The notes under the pieces were generated by a model, which had not been told where the DNA came from, did no database searches, and worked only from the letters and a program-made list of their open reading frames with translations. The position numbers were made by a program, and so were the translations under genes. A stretch of DNA of 64,000 bases from Chionis minor (lineage: Eukaryota; Chordata; Aves; Charadriiformes; Chionididae), in contig VZSF01006828.1 in assembly GCA_013398295.1 (NCBI GenBank), positions 1,133,855 through 1,197,854 on the forward strand, given 5' to 3'. Position 1 is the stretch's first letter; every line of letters starts with the position of its first letter. This document shows positions 49,021 through 62,660 of this stretch, in pieces.

Positions 49021-52000
49021 TGGTACAGTTGTCTTTAATATTATCAGTTTACAACCAGCACCTGATAGTGCTGACTGGGTACAACACCTCCCAAATAAAC
49101 TTCCGAATCAGGAGGACCAAGAGAGGTTCATTACACTCTCATTTGCACTGCTGCTTTTAACCAGGGCTGCTTGAACGAGAGGAGCCTGGGGAAACCAGCA
49201 GCACAAAGAGAAAACAGCGCAGGTGGATTTAATGCAGAAACCCAAGACGGCTCATTAGCGCGGAAGCGAGCGTTGTCAAAGAGCTTATGTCTGTACCAAA
49301 GCACCAACCCGGTGTAATTGAGCCCAGCTATTTAACTGAGAGTGAATGAGACTTTACCGCACGGTGGTGAGACCAGAGCCCAACGCAGACCCTGTTCTGC
49401 AGGTACCACAGCGGGGATGATGGTGTCCCTTGGCCACAGAAGCTGCCCGGGGTGGCACAGCATCACCACGCAGACCTAACACAGCTGGAAACAGCCAGCA
49501 GACACCACGTATGGTGGCTTTTCATAAATCTCATCAAATAACCAGTCGCATAGAGCAAACGCACACTGAGGTAACGCCACTTGCACTACCAAGGTTCCCA
49601 TCAGGGACGAGCATGTCATGAATCACTGCTGAAGCCAGTATTAAAATGATATTGATGTTAAGAATCCCAGGCGTCCCATTTGGTGCTCGTATAACATATG
49701 GCACATGTGAATTTTATAGCTTTTGTATTAATCTGCCCAGAATGCCATCACTTTGCAAGATTTCCTGAAATATTAAAATTACTGAGGATAATTTATTTTA
49801 CAACTCTAGGCAAAGGCCCTGGGAATGATGAGAACCTCCCCATTAAACTCACACAGGTCTGTGACTCGCAGCCCTAATATCTCGCATCTGTTTGCAGTGA
49901 GAGAAAGACGTGATGTCTTTCAATCCAGTTATTTGATGGATCGGCCTGAATTTGCTTATTAAGGGTTTCTACAACCCATTATCACTGCAGGAAACAGAGG
50001 GAGGGATGATAGACTAAGCATGTTTATCAAACCATGTGAAGTCCAGAGAGACACTCAAAACAAATCTCTACAGCCGCTGCAGGAAAGTGCCGGGCATTTT
50101 TATCGACAGCCCAACTGTGAATTGCACAGTTGGCTTTTAAAAACCCAACAGAAGACTATGACGTATAGGGACAGTATAGAAAAAGACTGAATTTTCATCT
50201 CATGATAAATATAGCACCGCTAGAAGCATTTCTAAAGGACTCCGGTCACCTGCGTGCAAAACAGTATTTAAGATATCAGCAGGTGGCCGAAACGCTCATG
50301 CGCCAACGCACAAACCCAAGCGGTAACGGATGGTGTTAGAAAGCAGCTGGGGCCAAAATACTCCCTGCTATAATGATTACTGTGGAAGAGAGTGATTTCT
50401 GCAATATGTATCAGGAAGATTCGAAGCCAACAGCTGCTGGGAACCTTGAACAACCACAGAATTCAATAGTAAATCTCCGGTGAATGCTTAACACCTTGCA
50501 AATCTCTTTTCAAGAGCAGGGAATGGTATAAAACTAGTAGCCTGTTGCAAAACTACGTGCACACAAGATATAAAGTCAATATTTCAACTGACTAATCACA
50601 AAAAAAGAAGGGCCGGTGCAAGGTCTGTCAGTCCAGCCTCACACCCCAGGGAGTAGTGGCATTCACCGTGTCGGGAATCGCGCACATCTCGGACCTTGGC
50701 TATGTCTGTGCACGCCGGAGGAGGCAGCGGAAGAAATCAACTGCGGCATCACATTGTCATGCACCGGTGTGTAACAGCCCCGGGTTGCGCCGATGGCTGA
50801 ACAAACAGTTACTAATTCCTGTACCTTAAACACAGCACACACAAACTTCTGCAAAATGTATTATTCCCTTATTGCTTAGTGCAAACTGGGCTTATTGAAA
50901 GCCCTCCAAGCCTCACGACCATACAAATCATCCTATTAAACATGAACTGAAGGGAATGGGTGGAGATGCATCTGCTTAAATGAGCACACAATTGGTCGTT
51001 ACTGGGCATGCAATCACAAAAACTTGAGTCTGTATCTACAGAAATGTTTCCCATTAAAAAACATCTTGGTAATACCAAATACTCTTGGACCGCTTCTCCA
51101 TGATGTGAAAAATCATGTGCAAAAAGTACGTCCTACTTCCAAGATACCATAAACAAGAACAGCAGAAAAACAGTATTATGAAAAAGGAATTTCAAAGTTC
51201 ATGTTATTGCCCCAAATGGCTGCACTGTAACCAAATGCACAAACAGCATCATCCGTAAAACAGCCATCATCTGCCCAACAGCAGCCTGCAGTCAAAATTG
51301 CAAATGATAAGGACTATGATGATGATAAATGAAGTTGGACCAACAACGGCTGGGCTCGGAATTACACTTTGATTCTATTATTTCCAGCTCCCGCAGCACA
51401 TATGCTAAATATATTGAGAACGTACCATGGTGACATGTGGATTTGCGCATCGATTTCAAAGGTATGTGGATTCACACAAACAGAGCGCGAGCGTGTGCTC
51501 GCTCCAGCCAAGACACTCATCTATTCTTCATACGCATTTACGGGTGGGAACGGGCTCGTCAGCATCGCTGCTCAGTTCATCCATAATTAACATCTGGATA
51601 CCAAAAGAGAACGAAAGCTGACACAAGGCCTGAGACGTCCAAAACTTTGTGAGCTCTCTGGATCCTCGAAAACTAAACATGGGAATTAAATAAGATCTCT
51701 CTCAATCTGTAAAGGAGAATTTTCATTTCCAGTTTAAACAATGTACAGACACATTGGTCCAGGGTGTTGACCCAACCTCTCAGCTGATGAGGGATGACCT
51801 AGCAGATGGAATGATCACACTGCACTGCAGAAACAAGGAGAGATTTTGCTTTAACAACTCTTTTCTGGGAAATTATCAAGTGGGAACAGTCCCATTAAAT
51901 TAAGGGGGGCTGGAGAATAACAAGGCGGGGGGGAGGACAGCTTTCATGCACCACCAAAACCGGACAAGGATGCAGATGGCCATTGCAGCTCAGCTGCCTT

Positions 52001-55000
52001 TCCCTCACTGGTGCTCCCACGTGGGAGTTCGTTGGAGAAACATCCCTCGAGGGAAAAATCAAGCCCCTGTTCATCACACCCCAACCTGGCACCCTGCTTT
52101 CTCCCCAGGGCAATCACAGCACTCAACTGGCTGGGATGCAAAATTTTAACTGGAACCAAAGAATCCTGAATTGGCTTCACAATTTTGCTTCTGGAAACCT
52201 CAGAGCAGTTCTGCCCTTCCCTGTTAGACAGCCCTGTGCTGCTTGTGTATGGTTTCATTGAGTCTCCTTACCTTTTACAGGTCCATCAGACCTAACTAAA
52301 AGCAGGAAATGGACAAACATACCTAGGAAAAGTCATTAAAATACTTGTAACAGTCCCTTAAACATTCATTGTTGTGCTTTATTGGAGGACAATGCATGTG
52401 CTCTGCATGCTAAGCTCTCTGGAAAATAATCCTGCTCTTCCATGCTTCAGTCCACCACAAATCGACCTGGATCATCACATTGTATCTGTCCTGAGAAATA
52501 AGGAGGCGTTTCTCCAGGGCACTACATCCTCCTTGGCTCAGTTCCTCTGGGAAGCCTCTCAGCAGGGCTTGCTGTCCCTGAGCACAAGCAAAATGCCATT
52601 GCCCAACCTTTCCGGAGACTTTCTTCAAGTCTTCCGCACCAGAGCTCCAGCTGCTGTCACATACTCCGGGCAGGGCTCCCTCTTCACACCACTGCTTCTT
52701 TACTGCACCTCCACCAGAAACCTATCATGCCACCATGAGTATGCTTACGATGCTCCAAAATTTTAGGGTTTTTTTTCAGATTTCCTAGCTAGGGTTTAGA
52801 GGTTTATTGACACAACGTCAAAGCCTCAGCCATCACCTTCATGGTGCAAAGGCTCTCAAACCCACGCACTGCACCGGTGAGGTGCGATTATCCATTGGTA
52901 TAACCGAGACACAAGCAGACGTGATCCCTGCTAACACCGTGGGGCGATGTGAGGTTGAAGCCAGCGGACAGTTTGCTTTCCAGTAGCTGTTGGCGATGGA
53001 GGTGAAGTGGTCATGGAGCAGGGGCCAGTGTGACCAGCAGCGCTGCGGCGACTGCAAGTCCAGAGGGCAGGCATACACCTCCCCTGCCGGCTCACAGCCA
53101 CGCTTTAAAGCCAAGCAACTCTTGGGAATGGATTCCATCTGCCATGAACAGGCTTTTTGTATGCAATCTAAACTAATGCTGCAGCAGACTCTGTTTTCAC
53201 CAACGCTTCTTAAAACCAGGGCTGAAAGAGCATTTCAGCTTATCCTGAGCAGATTTGCCTTTTGTGCTCTAGACAGAATGTCAATGTAGGTCTTTGAGAC
53301 ACATTTTCTCCCCTCAAGAAACCCACAACACATCAACCGTAGTACTTTTGGTGACTTAAAATTCACTTAAGAAGAGTACTGCTCTATGAATAAACCCAAT
53401 TGTCACCTACCAAAACCCAAAGTTTCCTACAAGAGGGGGTTTCAGCAATTGATGAAAACAAAGCCTCACTGGCTGTTAGCAGAAAGATGCTCCATCTTTA
53501 CCCTCCCAGATGCCCTGGACATTTGGCATCACAACCACAATGCAATAAATCAATATACACATTCTATATATTACATTTTTTACATAAACGCACGCACACA
53601 TACATATTCTATGTATCTATATCAATGCTGTGGGCCTCCAGGGGGACAGGACTACAGACCAAAGCTTTTGAGTGCTATTTTCCACGCAGCTCATGCTTTC
53701 AGTCTGCCTAGCATAACTGTCTTGGGTGATTTAAATAAGAACTGAAAATCTTCCCACAAGACTGAAGCGGTACCATCGAATCTGTAAATACCTCAGGCTC
53801 TATGGAAGGTTGTTATGGTTAATACAGGGAATCTGTCTGATGCAAATGAAAAAAGAAAAAAAATACTCATTACAGAGTTTCTTGTAATGACAGTGCTCAA
53901 ATATAACCACAACAGTCTGCTTTTGATTAGAGCAAGCCATTTAGTGCTGCCGTTATTATTTGTTGTTTCTATGGTTCCTTGGGTGCGCATCACTCTTCCC
54001 AGACAAACATGGAGAAAGGCTCAAACGCTTCTTCAGGGAAGTAACAAATCCTGCTGGATTTCAGCAAGGTCGAGCCCCTTCGACCTCCTTCCAGCTCCAA
54101 TACAGCCTTGCCTATGATTTTTGTTTCTTTTTTTTTTCCTTTTTGGAAGCGAAGTGGGGTTCCCTTACACGTTCATCCGCACTGGGAACTTCCCATGGTC
54201 TCCTATGCACTTCCAGTGGAAAACGTTCCCATTTTTATTATGTCTGGAAAAAAAAGTAATTCCCACCTTAAGAAGAATTGTTTGGGGTTCATTTAAATCG
54301 GTGTAGTGCTGGGGATGCCAAAAAAGGGCCCAGATGTGGACCTCAAATTAAGCGTCCCCATCCAGCTGCCTCCAAAGTGCATCTTCTACGTGGATGGCAC
54401 AGTCATCTCCAGCCATCACAGAAGGACATTTTCCTTCAGATTTCTCAACCCGAAGCTTATTTTGATTTTTTTTTTTTTTTAAAGAAAAACCAAACCCCAA
54501 CAAAACAAAACCTGCCATCAATCTGTCAGGTCAGAGGGTTAGAAGACAGAGTCCAACTTTAATGAGCCGATGGCGGTTAACGGCCCCATAAGCATGTTGC
54601 ATGCCCAGATTTGCGACCTTAGCTCCTTGGCACGTGCTTTCCTTTGGCTGCGAGAGATGACACCAACCACACAACAGCGTCTGCACAGCTCCAGGCTCAG
54701 TTTGTGCAGTATTAACGAAGCAATATAGATGATAAGAAATACAGCCAGTGCCTGGATATACTGTATGCTCGGGGGAACTGGACTCTCATTAAACAGCAAA
54801 ATAGTGATCTATTGTGTAGGATGCACGTCTGAAAGAATGGTTTCCAGATGGGACCACACCACTCGTAAACAGAGATTGCAAAAAGCTCTCTTTTAAAATA
54901 AAATAGAATAAAAAGAATGGTATATATACATATAGTATATCTACAGTACACACATATAGCTTACATTTTTTTTCCAAAGAGACTGTATAACCTCTCCCCT

Positions 55001-56443
55001 TTAATTTGTGCCTCTTTTGTACCTAGATTCCTTTTTTCGAGCATAAGGTGTTTTATCGACACAGAATGGTGCTTTCCACCTTAGAAGAGGAGAATTTAAA
55101 CGCGAATTGCCACACCTTGCTTTTGCTACATCAAATTCTTCTCCCAGCTCCGGACGGCTGGGACGGATCGCAAGGCTGGAGCTCAGACAGCAATGAAAAC
55201 AAATGTAAAGTTGTTTTAATTTTTATAGTACTTCCATGTGCAGTACATAAACCCCTATTCAGAGTAAACAAACCCAGTGCAGAGCTGGAGGGGGTGATAA
55301 TCAGACTACACAGATCTCAATAAATACGTCAAACTATCAAACTGTCAGACTTGGCTCTTCCCTTTGCTATTTGAGAGGGACCAAACAAACTCTTGGAATT
55401 AATAAAAAAATCATTTAAAAAGGCCATATAATAACAAGGCTGGTAATAAATCACATCAGTGAAGCATCCCTGTACAAACTGGCACTTATGTGTTGGCCAA
55501 ACTGATCTTGGGAGAAAACCGCTGCTCTCCACCCCTCTGTAAACGTTATTAAAAACTTGTTTAGTTGCCATTGACATATTGTTCCCAAAGCTGCTGAAAA
55601 ATTCCCTGCTTGCCAGTGATTTAAAGAAACGTTCACCAAGGGTTGAAATTCCCACCAGAAGCCCCCTTGGGTTCCCAGGGGCAGGTTACCGAGTCCCCGC
55701 TCCTCCCGTCCCTGGATGCTGGACCGGAGATGGAGGGGAACCAGGACAACGAACAGCCAGAAAACTATTTTACTGATTATTACAACTCCTGGATTTGACT
55801 TCTACTCCACTTCTCGCATCTGCTTGCCGAATCCAGCTATTTGCTTATCCGTTTCATTTAAACATTATTTTCCTCTTCGATATAAACAGTTTATCGCTGG
55901 AGAGCTACTCTACACCAAACGAGGGCTGTAAGCAATATTCCACCCTCTTACTTATGTAAATACCATTTATTAACGGCAGGCACAAAGTGCAGTGCCTGAA
56001 CTGAGGCCTGTGAAGCTTTGCACCCACATTTTGGCAGAAAATCTGAGAAACCTGGGAAGGTTTGATGGGGTATAGAACCAGAGGGAACCCCAGCCTGCTA
56101 CCAGGGAGCTGCCGGAGCTCTAAGCACCTCGCTGCGCACCACAAGCCCCCCGAAAATGCAAGGCCATTTCCTGCAAGTCCCAACCTGTTCTAAAAAGGCA
56201 CATTTTTCTGAGTGAAAATGTCAGATTATGGCAAAGTCGGGACAGCTTTTTGCTTCGTGTCACCATTTTGTCCCAGAGACAGATGTGGAGCCTTGCAAGA
56301 GGAGTCGACTGAAATGACAGCTAAAATATTATGGCAAACTATTTGTACCAAGGATCAGCTGCTGAACTGATGAAAAAGATTATTCCCCAGTAAATTGGTA
56401 TTCTCTGAATGACTGACCAGGCAACTGATATAAATCTGGCACC
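49021..56443. other. 7.4 kb of mostly AT-rich, repeat-poor sequence
   Basis: No CR1, CpG patch or recognisable exon. Short A/T dinucleotide-rich stretches occur at 53555-53625 and 54918-54962. Such a long AT-rich, transposon-free block in a developmental gene locus is where conserved enhancers often lie, but that is an inference from composition only. Confidence 0.55.
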
Positions 56444-56463
56444 AAAAAAAAAAAAAAANAAAA
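56444..56463. repeat. Poly(A) run containing an unresolved base (N at 56459)
   Basis: Fifteen or more A residues, then N, then AAAA. The N marks an uncertain homopolymer length in the assembly. Confidence 0.95.
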
Positions 56464-58302
56464 TTATTTCAAAACCTGTCTAATCCCTGTTTACTTCACT
56501 AATGACTTCAAACTATTTCACTATTCATCTGTGCTACTACTTCTGTTTCCCAAATATTTCAATAAAGAGTGCTTTTTTTGGTGTTTTTCCTGTTTACTTC
56601 TATTTCCTATTTAGAGATTTAAGACTTCAGCTTTGAACATCGCCTCCACTTTGCTACTTTTCATCTTCCACGCATGCAGCCTTGCAGCTGACGGAAATCA
56701 GGTAACCTCTCCTCTACCTGCCCCTGGACAGAGCCCAAAGCAGGGTGCAAATCCCAGGATAAACACCCCGTGAGTCACTTCGTTACTGAGGCTGGGTGTA
56801 AGCAAGTTAATTGAGTGTATCGGTTCCTCTGTACTGTATTTATTCAATGCAGTCTCCCTAGAAAGGCTGACTGCCTCGCAGTTACAACATTCAGATCTTA
56901 TAAGTTCATGAGCCAAAATCAGTAAACATGATGCAATTATAAAAATAAGTTGATGTGGAAAATCAACTTAAAGGGTCCTCGAGAGAAAAAGCACTTCTAG
57001 ATAAAATGCCTCATAAAAATGCAGGTAATAGCATCCCGGCTGCAGCACAGCCAATAACCCAGGATCACATTTTATTTCGTACTGGGCAAATTACACCCTG
57101 AAACATCTCATCCTGCCTTTCCCATCACCGCTGTGTATCAGAGGTTCACAGCCCTGGACCCGCTCCCACTTCCCAAACTGGTTTGACCGCACCAGACCGA
57201 GCACTCGCGAGCACACAGCCACTAGCAGATGGACAGGACGGGTCTTCTCCTGTCGTGCTTCTCACTGTTTCCCAGGGCTCCTTTTTGATTTTACTACCAT
57301 GTTAATTCTCCTAAAATCCTACGGTAATCACCCTTAATCCAGCTGCCAGGATCCCAGCATTTGTTACCTTGCCATTTACTCTAAGGTGTGAAGCTGCTTT
57401 ATCCCACCAGAGTCACAGACAGATGACTTTCTAATTGCAGAACCATTCCCAGGTTCCTTGTTTCTACTTGCAAACCAATTTCCACGTGGGAGACGAGAAA
57501 GCTTTTGCACAAGCCCTGTGCTTTTGCACAGTCAGCACATTTTATTGGCTCTCCTGGCAGCTCGCAAAACCACTGACCACCAGTTTTACTGCCCGCCTGC
57601 AGGAACGAACAAGAGAGGACAGGTCTGTTCATCAGCGGCTTCTTCCGTTTTCAGAGGGCGCATGAAATTTGGGTGGGCAAATCTCTGATCTCATCCGAGG
57701 GCTCCTGTGAATCACGGCCTCTCACTCACAGTCGGAGGTCACCAAGACGCGTTTTTGGGTGCAAGACCATCGCTTCAGGATGCTCTGCCCTACATTTCCT
57801 ACGGAGGCAGAAGGGAAGGCATCTACACCTTTTAAGGAAGCCCAGCTGCGATGCAGGTGACAGATAAACATGTGCCCAGGGCGATATCTCTACCGTAAAG
57901 ACCTCATAATCCTCTTCAGGAGAGAACAGGTTTATCATATTTGGTTGCAAGGCATAAACCAAAAAAACAAAAGGAGTTAGGAGAGCTCCTCCCTTTCACT
58001 TGCACCAGCACCTTCTAAAAGAGTCCTGCGAGCACCATGGGGAGCCTTACCTCACCGGAGCCAGGATTACACCCTCCTCACCCGCAATTTACCCGCAGGA
58101 AGAGCTGGCAGAGTGCGTGCAGGGAGACACGCTGATCCGACGGTTACCTGAGCACCGGCACAGCCACGTAGGTCAGGTTGAAGTGTGACCCTGGGGGCTT
58201 CCTGGGGCAGCTGCTGCAGCACAGCAGAAGGTCCAGGGTCTCCCAGTGGAGAATTGCCCCCATCCCCCTCCCTGGGCTACTCACCAACCTCAACTGCCAG
58301 TG

Positions 58303-58320
58303 CTCTCCTCCTCCTCCTCA
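58303..58320. repeat. (CTC)n microsatellite
   Basis: CTCTCCTCCTCCTCCTCA is a short trinucleotide run. Confidence 0.75.
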
Positions 58321-59698
58321 TGCCAAGGAGCCACCGAGGACCGGGGACATCTCCTTTCTCCTGGCTCCAAGCGATGAAACAAACAGGCTGAGCATTTGGG
58401 CAGAGCGCTAACCCAGCGCTCCTTCCAACGTGTGCCAGATGCCATAGCAACTGGTGCGCTGAGCTAATTACGTCCAGCCACAACACTTGATAATGAGGTA
58501 TTATACCGCCTCATTAGAAAGCCTGTGCCTGGCTCCATCCCCGCTCCTGCAAGGGCAAGGGACCACTCCAGCCTTCGCTCTGCACACTCTTCCCACCCCA
58601 TTCTTCCAGCAAAAAGGGCTTTTTCGGTGACAGGTAGCCCATCGGGCGATGGAGTTGGGACTGGCAAACTCTCCAGTGCTCTGCTAGGAAAAACTCGATG
58701 CCATGAGAAAAATAGAGATGGGTGAGCTGGAGGGACGATGCTTTCCCTCGCATCCAGTGCAGCCCCTTTGCCTCTCCCCACCTCGTGCTTCGGGCAGCTC
58801 CGCAAAGCACCCCGGGCTTAGGGCTGGCTCCCACCCACCAGTATCCATGCGGGACCCTGCTCGGCCAGCCTGGCCAGCGCTGTTGCTGTGGGACTCCGTG
58901 TGTGGTCCCTGTTTGAGCACCATCTGTCTCCAGTTCAGCACAACAACGCTCCAGCCCCACCAATTAAAACAGGCTGCTGGAGTTAAATCCTGAATAAATG
59001 CAAAGTTAAGTAAATGATCAGCAGTGAAGATAAATAGTGCGGGCAGCGGTCTGACCGGGGTGGGAGCCGGAGGGGCCGGGGCACCACGGGAGGCAAGGGC
59101 ACACACCCCAAATCCACCCCAGGTAGAGCCAGTCCCTTTACAGACCTGAGACTGGTGACAGTGGCATCAGGACACAGATCGATGTCTGTCTTCAATGCAG
59201 ACTTAGCTGTTCATTGAGTGCTGCGTTGCACCTCGCAACCCAGAAAGCAGCAGAACATTACAGGTGAAAATGCAATTTACTGCAGATCCCCGAGTGAGGG
59301 GAAAAGCACTGTCAAAATGCAAATCCCTGTTTATTCAAGGGTAGAACAAGTTAAAAGGTGAAAATGCCAGAAACTAAGGGTTAGCCCCTGCATGTTTTCC
59401 TCTCTTCACCACTCAACAACAAGCCAGCCAGCGGCAACGCAACTTAAAAGCAACATAACCACGCGTGGGCGCACTGTGAAAGCGCAGCCTGGCCTTCACC
59501 ACGTTAGCAGAAGTGACCAGAGCGATACAACACGGAACGATGCCCTCAAAATGTAAACAGGGAGTGGACCATCTGCATTGAGCTGGGAGATGAACTTCCC
59601 AGAATTCATCACCACACTCATGTTACCATTTGATGTGGTTTCCAGAAACCCTTAATAAAATCCAATGTGCAGCTGACCTCCATTATTTTCTCCTACTT

Positions 59699-59714
59699 AA
59701 TAAATAAATAAATA
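59699..59714. repeat. (TAAA)n microsatellite
   Basis: AATAAATAAATAAATA is a short pure tetranucleotide run. Confidence 0.8.
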
Positions 59715-60171
59715 CAGAAACAACAGTTTCATCCACAGCTCTGCGAAGTCTCGAACAGAAAAGTAAGAGGTTATTAAAACAAGCAGAGGGTGGCTCGGGA
59801 TCAGAGAGCCAGAGATAAACAGAGCGTGTTAGGCAGCGATGGCAAAGCGCTGGGCACCGGGCTGACCTGCCAGCGCCCCACTGTCACCCAACCCCTGCAA
59901 ATTAAGTGTTGTCTGAGAAATATCAACTGCCACGTGCTAAAAAGTCTGTAGAAGACCATGCTGCAGTCCGTATACCAGCGGAGTCCTAAGGCTGCTGGCA
60001 CCCCAGCAGACTCCATGCTCTCAACTCTCCACGTGGAAGTGTCAAGAAGACTGTGGTAGGCAGCGGGTGCTTATGCATGCAAGGACACGTGGACACACAA
60101 TGGTAAACACTGCACAAACATGCTAAAGCATGGATTTCTCACATATGTCAAGACTCTGAGTCACTCAGTGC

Positions 60172-60406
60172 TTGGAAAGGTTTACATTGGATATTAGGAA
60201 AAATTTCTCCACCAAAAGGGTTATCAAACATTGGAAGAGGCTGCCCAGGGAAGTGGTAGAGTTGCCATCCCTGGAAGTATTTAAAAGATGTGTAGACATA
60301 GTGCTGAGGGACATGGTTGAGTAGTAACTTGGCAGTGCGAGGTTAACCGTTGGACTTGATGATCTTAATGGTCTCTTCCAACCGCAAACGATTCTGTGAT
60401 TCTATG
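60172..60406 (+). mobile_element. CR1 LINE, short 3' fragment
   Basis: It begins near GGAAAGGTTTACATTGGATA and ends in ACGATTCTGTGATTCTATG on the plus strand. The internal piece TTAAAAGATGTGTAGACATA followed by GTGCTGAGGGACATGGTTGA is the CR1 ORF end (conceptually ...[10 protein letters not shown]). It resembles the copy at 12864 more than the others, so these two may share a subfamily. Confidence 0.92.
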
Positions 60407-62605
60407 AAACCTGTTTGCAGTAACAGGAATGATCTCCGTGAGGAATCAGCAGTGGTGAAACAGTGCTGGGAAGGAACAAATTTGCCAAAGTACCATGGGA
60501 CCTATTCCTGGCTGGTGCAATTGAAGCAGGCAGGAGATGAACCCGTCAGTCTTTACTCGAGCAAGGCTCCTCCGGCAGCCAGCAAGACGTCCTTGTGCTG
60601 CACAGCGAGGACAACAGGGAACGCGGAGCCACCCCCTCTGATGTCCACAGGCATTTCAGCACACTGGGACTCTTGGACTGGTCAGGAGAGGAGCTGGATC
60701 TGGTTTGGGTGGATCTGGTTTGGGGTTTGTTGGAAGGGCATGGAAAGTGAATTAGACCTTGTCTTTCTTGTCCTGTCATTATCCCTCCACCACCCACTGT
60801 CAGGTCCTGGCTCCTGTGATTTGTAGCACGTGAAGCTCCTGTGGTCCCCACCATCCAGGCCACACGGCTGTGTGCCCATGGATGGGGGCATTTTCCGTGG
60901 CTGTCTCCACCAGCACAAGCTCTGGATGCTGTGCCAGCAGGTACAAAAAAAAAAACCACAAACCCTAAAGCACCCAGCCTGCCTGGATCCTCTCCATCTC
61001 AACCCTGAGCCATGCCATCCTGGAGAGCAGGACTGGATGCTCCCAGCACCTGCATCCAGCCCCAGCTCCATGCGACAGCCTATTTCATGCACTGTAGGTC
61101 CTACCTGCTCTCCCAGTACTGCCTCTACCAAGGATTTTAGGAGATGCAGGAGCTCTACAGATGCTATCAGAGGAGCAGTTCCCCATCAGGCTCCCAGTGC
61201 ACCAGCTACCCGTCTCATCCCATGGTCCATCCACCCCATGGGCAGGACAAGACATGCACCCTTGCAGCGGCACAGCCCACAGATCCCACTGGAGACGTCC
61301 TGCCGGGTCCAGTGGGAACAGGACCACATCCCAATTCGGGGACGCAGGTGGAGGCTGCTTAGTGGGGAGGGTTCAGATAAACAGCACACAAAGCAGCAGA
61401 ATCCTAATTCCTACGCAGAAATGTATCTGCTTGTATTTACCACCCACATACTATTTTATTAAGACATAATCTCAAACAAGAATTGTTGCCATTGCTGAAG
61501 TTTATTTTAACATATGGCTAACTGAGCCTAAGAAAAACATGTAAAATACATTTTAACGTACTATTCTTGCCTAATGGTTCTTATAATTTTTTGAATGCCC
61601 AATATATATTTATACATTCCAAACATTGGGAGGGAGCATGTACGTTAAAAAATTATATCAGTCACAGGGTGACTGCTAAATGAAAAAAGTACTGTGGTTC
61701 CTTTGTATTAGTCCAAAACTGCTAGCACTGTTTTAATTTTCAATAGGCAAAAGGTAATTTGTGGTTTCATAAATTCTGTTCAAGACATCGTAACTCTTAC
61801 CTGGTCACAGCTGTCAGACATTGATACACTATACCATGGTGACGGGGTTTTAAAACCAGAGATGGATGTCTTGTAAAAAAGCCCAAGGCATTTAAAAGGC
61901 AGAAAAATTCTTTTAGTCCAGAAAAAGCCCTGTTGAAGACCTGGCTGGGGTTAGCTGCTTTTGCTACAGTTCAACAAGGTACTTAAAACACGCGCCTAAC
62001 ATTAAGCACAGGAGTAGGCTCTGCTGCCTTCCATAAACCATCCGTGTACGCAACTTTAAGCACATGATTTGCCACATAATCACGGATATCAGGACACCAT
62101 TGACTGGAAACCATTTGCGGAATTGTCTACGGGGTCTCCAGCTTGCTCATCCCATTGGCACACGCGCAAGGCGCGGGTGCCCATCCCGCTCCCGCAAATG
62201 AGAACGCCGTTTGGCTCCCCGCTCCCAAATTGTTCCCCCGGACCTTAGAAGAGTGTCCGATGGCACCGATCATCCCCGCAAAAGCGAAGTGCAATAATAT
62301 CAGGTCATCACTGACAACCAAGAGTGACCACCCTTGGGCCAACACGGATGGAAAGGCATTTCCATCCAAAAACAGCTCTGCCTGGGTTGTTCAGAGCCGC
62401 TCGCCCTGCTGGAGGAGCATCCTGATGAGGGACTGGCGCATCCCACCCAGCCACAGGGACGCCTGTGTCTCGGCAGGGTGCAGCCCACGGAGAGGGACCA
62501 CCGAGCAGCCCAGGTTTCCCCTGCTGAAGTGGCTGGGCTGCCGTGGCCCTCCAACTCATCCCAGCTTGGTTTCCCATGCAGATACTGACCCAACCAAGGG
62601 TGACA
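60407..62605. other. Non-coding stretch, no gene seen
   Basis: Contains the two-copy 15-base repeat. 61470-62130 is AT-rich. The frame at 60830-61462 (210 codons) has no family resemblance and no clear splice boundaries. Confidence 0.55.
60696..60725 (+). repeat. Two-copy 15-base tandem repeat
   Basis: GGATCTGGTTTGGGT is followed directly by GGATCTGGTTTGGGG. Confidence 0.85.
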
Positions 62606-62660
62606 ATCATAAAATCAGTTAGGTTGGAAAAGACCCTTAAGATCTTTATGGTGATAAAGC
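62606..62660 (-). mobile_element. Probable CR1 LINE remnant, very short
   Basis: ATCATAAAATCAGTTAGGTT followed by GGAAAAGACCCTTAAGATC matches the reversed CR1 tail with a few substitutions. Similarity fades after about 50 bases. It is either an extreme truncation or an old copy. Confidence 0.65.

Larger units (their letters stand above)
56464..60171. other. Non-coding stretch, no gene seen
   Basis: Unique sequence of mixed composition. Overlapping frames at 58460-59110 on both strands show no recognisable domain. Confidence 0.55.

Noticed and set aside
60830..61462. 210-codon plus-strand open frame
   Set aside because: No recognisable domain, and overlapped by similar-length frames on the opposite strand, as expected from GC-rich non-coding DNA.
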